Part shown: one piece after another, positions 63,840-64,000 of the stretch
Layout of the letters: every line of letters begins with the position of its first letter
Numbering within the stretch: the stretch's first letter is position 1
Assembly (NCBI RefSeq): GCF_021117295.1
Contig: NZ_CP088247.1
Span: 4,293,001 to 4,357,000 of the forward strand
From: Methylorubrum sp. B1-46
GTDB taxonomy: Bacteria > Pseudomonadota > Alphaproteobacteria > Rhizobiales > Beijerinckiaceae
Direction of reading: 5' to 3'
DNA: 64,000 nucleotides
Made by a program: the position numbers and the translations under genes
Notes under the pieces: model-generated
The model's input: only the letters and a program-made list of their open reading frames with translations
The model's database searches: none
What the model was told of the DNA's origin: nothing

Positions 63840-63958
63840 CTGTTCGTCGAGCCTCGACCTGCGGTGCAAGAGCGCGTTTCGCGCGGCTTAGCACGGGGGA
63901 GGGGGGCGAAATCAAGAAAATCAGGATCTGGCAGGACGATACGGAGCGAAACGGCAGG

Positions 63959-64000
63959 ATGACAGCAGGCGGGCGCAGCTATCTCGATCACAACGCGACC
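63959..64000 (+). CDS. Cysteine desulfurase, N-terminal fragment (cut by window end)
   Basis: The last 14 codons read MTAGGRSYLDHNAT, the conserved start of NifS/IscS-type cysteine desulfurases (YLDHNATT). GGCAGG lies before the ATG. In alphaproteobacteria such a gene with iron boxes upstream often opens the suf Fe-S assembly operon; the rest lies outside the window. Confidence 0.75.
   Translation, partial: MTAGGRSYLDHNAT

Overview
The window is 64 kb of GC-rich chromosome from an alphaproteobacterium. It looks like Methylobacterium/Methylorubrum: a small dihydrofolate-reductase-like protein matches dihydromethanopterin reductase (DmrA) of methylotrophs, there are DUF6894 and DUF6481 proteins, the gene order rpsF-rpsR-DUF2232-rplI-dnaB-alr-radA is typical of Hyphomicrobiales, and several families of intergenic hairpins recur. 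This assignment is by eye. No tRNA, rRNA, CRISPR array, insertion sequence or prophage was recognised.

Layout. 0-11 kb: hspQ, a membrane GGDEF diguanylate cyclase, a two-gene RND efflux system, a cytoplasmic HD-GYP phosphodiesterase, an agmatinase-family ureohydrolase and a FemAB/CelD-like acyltransferase. 11-24 kb: coaBC, then a small AT-richer island holding two broken genes (a type I restriction HsdR-N-domain gene with an in-frame stop and a frameshifted antitoxin), then ubiB, ubiE, dmrA, an SDR, purF and cvpA, and a Tat-exported metallo-beta-lactamase-fold protein overlapping an SCO1 gene. 22-31 kb, all on the minus strand: rpsF, rpsR, DUF2232, rplI, dnaB, an unusual DnaB-N/DUF29 fusion, alr (apparently with an ACG start) and radA.

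31-46 kb is mixed: an AAC(3)-I-like acetyltransferase, a PH-domain protein, cold-shock and small secreted proteins, a peptide deformylase paralogue that has lost catalytic residues, a ZnuD-like zinc receptor with two operator-like repeats, a GntP permease, a PRISE-type reductase, aspartate ammonia-lyase with a lysine/alanine-rich N-terminal extension, and an alginate-export-type porin. 47-51 kb: a complete polar amino acid ABC importer. 51-56 kb: a duplicated YdcZ-type transporter, an ArsB/NhaD-type carrier and small secreted proteins between copies of an 80-bp palindromic repeat. 55.7-58.4 kb: a tight NrtR-like/SPFH/NAD-kinase-like operon, followed by a 1383-residue Pls/PosA-type membrane non-ribosomal peptide synthetase. 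The window ends with tandem Irr-type iron boxes just before the start of a cysteine desulfurase gene, probably the head of a suf operon.

The strongest candidates for something new are the NrtR/SPFH/NADK-like operon next to the Pls/PosA synthetase, the DnaB-N/DUF29 fusion beside dnaB, the residue-depleted deformylase, the histone-like tail on aspartase, the ACG start of alr and three families of dispersed palindromic elements.
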